A stretch of DNA of 7,824 nt from Gammaproteobacteria bacterium (GTDB lineage Bacteria; Pseudomonadota; Gammaproteobacteria; Thiohalomonadales; Thiohalomonadaceae): NCBI GenBank assembly GCA_023228645.1, contig JALOAT010000091.1, positions 1-7,824 of the forward strand. The letters are read 5' to 3'. Positions 6,493-7,824 of the stretch are shown piece by piece. The notes below the pieces were generated by a model. The model did not search any database. It was given only the letters and a program-made list of their open reading frames with translations, and was not told where the DNA came from. Numbering within the stretch: the stretch's first letter is position 1; every line of letters begins with the position of its first letter. Both the position numbers and the translations under genes were made by a program.

Positions 6493-6670
6493 ACGCGGAG
6501 GGCGCGGAGGACGCGGAGGACGCGGAGAATTAAAGAGGTTCAGGAAGTTAGGCGCATAACCCAGGCCACGCGGCGCCACGAAAAGCGCCAAAGGCGGAAC
6601 GGCAGGCGAGCGGGAGCAGAGATCAGAAGGGTTTTCTCCGCGGCCTCCGCGCCTCCGCGTCCTCCGCGTC
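6493..6670. repeat. Inverted pair of nonamer repeat blocks between motB and hemP
   Basis: Four tandem copies of a nine-base unit, consensus RCGCGGAGG, occupy 6493-6529. Four units of the complementary form lie at 6634-6670. The two 37-nt arms share the pattern with small differences and face each other across 104 nt, so the element could fold into a long imperfect hairpin in RNA or single-stranded DNA. The middle contains AT-richer sequence and GCGCC-type motifs. No coding sequence is credible here. It resembles the short GC-rich tandem repeats scattered between genes in many proteobacterial genomes; I cannot name the family. It may lower readthrough from motB toward hemP. Confidence 0.75.
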
Positions 6671-6695
6671 GAATCCGACCCGCGCCAGGAAAACC

Positions 6696-7610
6696 CTAGC
6701 GCCGTACCTCTTTGAGCACATCTTCGATATTGGGCAGCGGCGGCGGCAGGGCGGCGGGAGCGGCCTCGGGGGCAGGTGCAGGGGCATCAGTGAGGCCGAT
6801 GGCGCGCTGGGTGGCCTTGTTGAGCACCACGATGCTGATGCGGCGGTTCACCGGGTTGAAGGGGTTTTCCTTGTCGAACAGCACCGAGTCGGCCAGGCCC
6901 ACCACGCGGCCGAACTTGCGCTTGTCCATGCCGCCCACGATCAGCTCGCGTCGTGCGGCATTGGAGCGGTCCGCCGACAGTTCCCAGTTGCTGTAGTCGA
7001 TGGTTTCGGCGCTGTAGGGCATGGCGTCCGTGTGCCCGGCGATGCTGACGAAGTTGGGCACTTCGTTGATGGTCTTGGCCAGCTCATGGAGGATCACCCG
7101 CGTATACCACTTCAGGCGCGTGCCGCCCAGGTCGAACATGGGGCGGTTCTCCTTGTCGACGATCTGGATGCGCAGGCCCTCGCTGGTGATGTCGAGCAGC
7201 AACTGGTCCTTGAAATCCTTAAGCGACGGGGTGCTCTCGATCTGTTCCATGAGCCGGCCGAGCAGTTCGTCGAGGCGCGCCTTGTCCGCCTGGGCGTCCT
7301 CGGCGGTCTCCACCTTGGCGTTCTTGAACGGATCGCCTTCGCCGCGCGGCAACTCCAGGGCGCCGCCGAACTGGATCATGCTGGTGCTGGCGCCGCCGGC
7401 GCCCTGCGGGGCCGAGGGGTTCTGGAACCACTCGGCAATGCCCTCGCGCTGCGCCTGCGTGGTGGAGCCAAGCAGCCACATGAGCAGGAAAAACGCCATC
7501 ATCGCCGTCATGAAATCCGCGTAGGCCACCTTCCACGCGCCACCGTGCGCGTTGCGTCCACCGCGCTTCTTGCGGATGATGATTGGCTGTTTCTTGTCGT
7601 CGATGGCCAT
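6696..7610 (-). CDS. motB: Flagellar motor stator protein MotB
   Basis: MotB is the peptidoglycan-anchored half of the proton-driven MotA/MotB stator. The 304-residue product has a basic cytoplasmic N-terminus (Arg/Lys-rich, 13-19) and a single membrane helix (about 28-49) beginning YADFMTAMMAFFLLMW. Asp32 is at the exact position of the essential proton-binding residue. A plug-like TQAQREGIAEWF (51-62) and a linker follow. The OmpA-like peptidoglycan-binding domain (about 145-265) contains AGHTDAMPY (191-199), NWELSADRSNAARREL (208-223) and NRRISIVV (255-262). The tail is Ala/Pro-rich. Length is close to E. coli MotB (308). The ATG is 7 nt after the motA stop, the usual motA-motB arrangement. 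Asp32 and the neighbouring motA argue for the proton type; a sodium-type PomB was considered less likely. Confidence 0.96.
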   Translation of the reverse strand: MAIDDKKQPIIIRKKRGGRNAHGGAWKVAYADFMTAMMAFFLLMWLLGSTTQAQREGIAEWFQNPSAPQGAGGASTSMIQFGGALELPRGEGDPFKNAKVETAEDAQADKARLDELLGRLMEQIESTPSLKDFKDQLLLDITSEGLRIQIVDKENRPMFDLGGTRLKWYTRVILHELAKTINEVPNFVSIAGHTDAMPYSAETIDYSNWELSADRSNAARRELIVGGMDKRKFGRVVGLADSVLFDKENPFNPVNRRISIVVLNKATQRAIGLTDAPAPAPEAAPAALPPPLPNIEDVLKEVRR

Positions 7611-7617
7611 AAAGGCG

Positions 7618-7824
7618 TCAGGCGCGCTTCTGCTTGACGTGCTGTTCCAACTCGATGAAACCGGGGCGCTCGGTGGAATACAACACCTTGCGGCCGAACT
7701 CCACGGCGATCTGCGGCGTGTAGCCGTTCAGCGTGGCGAGGATACAGACCTTGATGCACTCCAGGAACTTGGCCTCCTCGCGCGCGTGGTGACTGAGCGC
7801 GATGGCGATGGGCTGGGCAAAGCC
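7618..7824 (-). CDS. motA: Flagellar motor stator protein MotA, C-terminal 68 residues (cut by window edge)
   Basis: Reading from the window edge gives an open frame ending in TGA at 7620-7618. The translated tail contains EEAKFLECIKVCILATLNGY, then PQIAVEFGRKVLYSTERPGF and ELEQHVKQKR, the characteristic cytoplasmic C-terminus of MotA. The start, the four membrane helices and the charged rotor-contact loop lie outside the window. The gene continues directly into motB with 7 nt between them, so the two stator subunits are co-transcribed. The C-terminus appears complete and undamaged. Confidence 0.93.
   Translation of the reverse strand, partial: GFAQPIAIALSHHAREEAKFLECIKVCILATLNGYTPQIAVEFGRKVLYSTERPGFIELEQHVKQKRA

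Noticed and set aside
6244..6591. A 115-residue version of HemP using an upstream start
   Set aside because: The extra 67 residues are encoded by the nonamer repeats, promoter and Fur box, and the well-placed GGAGAG belongs to the ATG at 6390.
6493..6670. CRISPR array
   Set aside because: The repeat units are nine bases, tandem and without spacers, and no cas genes are present.
6424..6699. A 91-codon + strand frame across the motB-hemP gap
   Set aside because: Its Arg-rich product (RRARRTRRTRR) simply reflects the nonamer repeats; there is no ribosome-binding site or family similarity.

Overview
The window is GC-rich, tightly packed bacterial chromosome. Its proteins point to a motile, Gram-negative gammaproteobacterium: an outer-membrane TonB-dependent receptor with a complete TonB/ExbB/ExbD system, HemP, stator proteins MotA and MotB, and RsgA with a basic N-terminus. 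The genus cannot be fixed from this sequence alone.

Layout. At the left end rsgA (47-1069, + strand) encodes the ribosome-assembly GTPase, with a TATAAT -10 element just upstream. It converges on a long minus-strand cluster read from right to left: hemP (6390-6244), tonB (6241-5597), exbB (5596-4916), exbD (4919-4515), a TonB-dependent receptor (4427-2280) and a four-helix PepSY-type membrane protein (2255-1116). Spacings inside the cluster are 2 nt, 0 nt, a 4-nt overlap, 87 nt and 24 nt, so it looks like one transcription unit. A well-formed sigma70-like promoter (TTGAAT, 17 nt, TATCAT) overlaps a strong Fur-box match just upstream of hemP, so the cluster is probably induced by iron starvation. 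At the right end, on the same strand, are motB (7610-6696) and the last 68 codons of motA. About 240 bases between motB and the hemP promoter carry an inverted pair of nonamer repeat blocks.

How the genes fit together. The receptor would bind an iron complex at the cell surface, and its own TonB-ExbB-ExbD complex would power uptake into the periplasm. The PepSY membrane protein is a candidate inner-membrane reductase that releases iron. No ABC transporter or heme-handling enzyme is in the window. The receptor's plug has no histidine, and neither does the stretch between its YKAP and NPDL motifs. The substrate is therefore more likely a siderophore, probably catecholate-like, than heme, although HemP heads the operon.

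The most unusual items are a 9-bp inverted repeat that would hide the receptor's Shine-Dalgarno sequence in the mRNA, the pairing of HemP with a receptor that looks non-heme, and the nonamer repeat element after motB. All genes belong to known families; I found no clearly new protein system.
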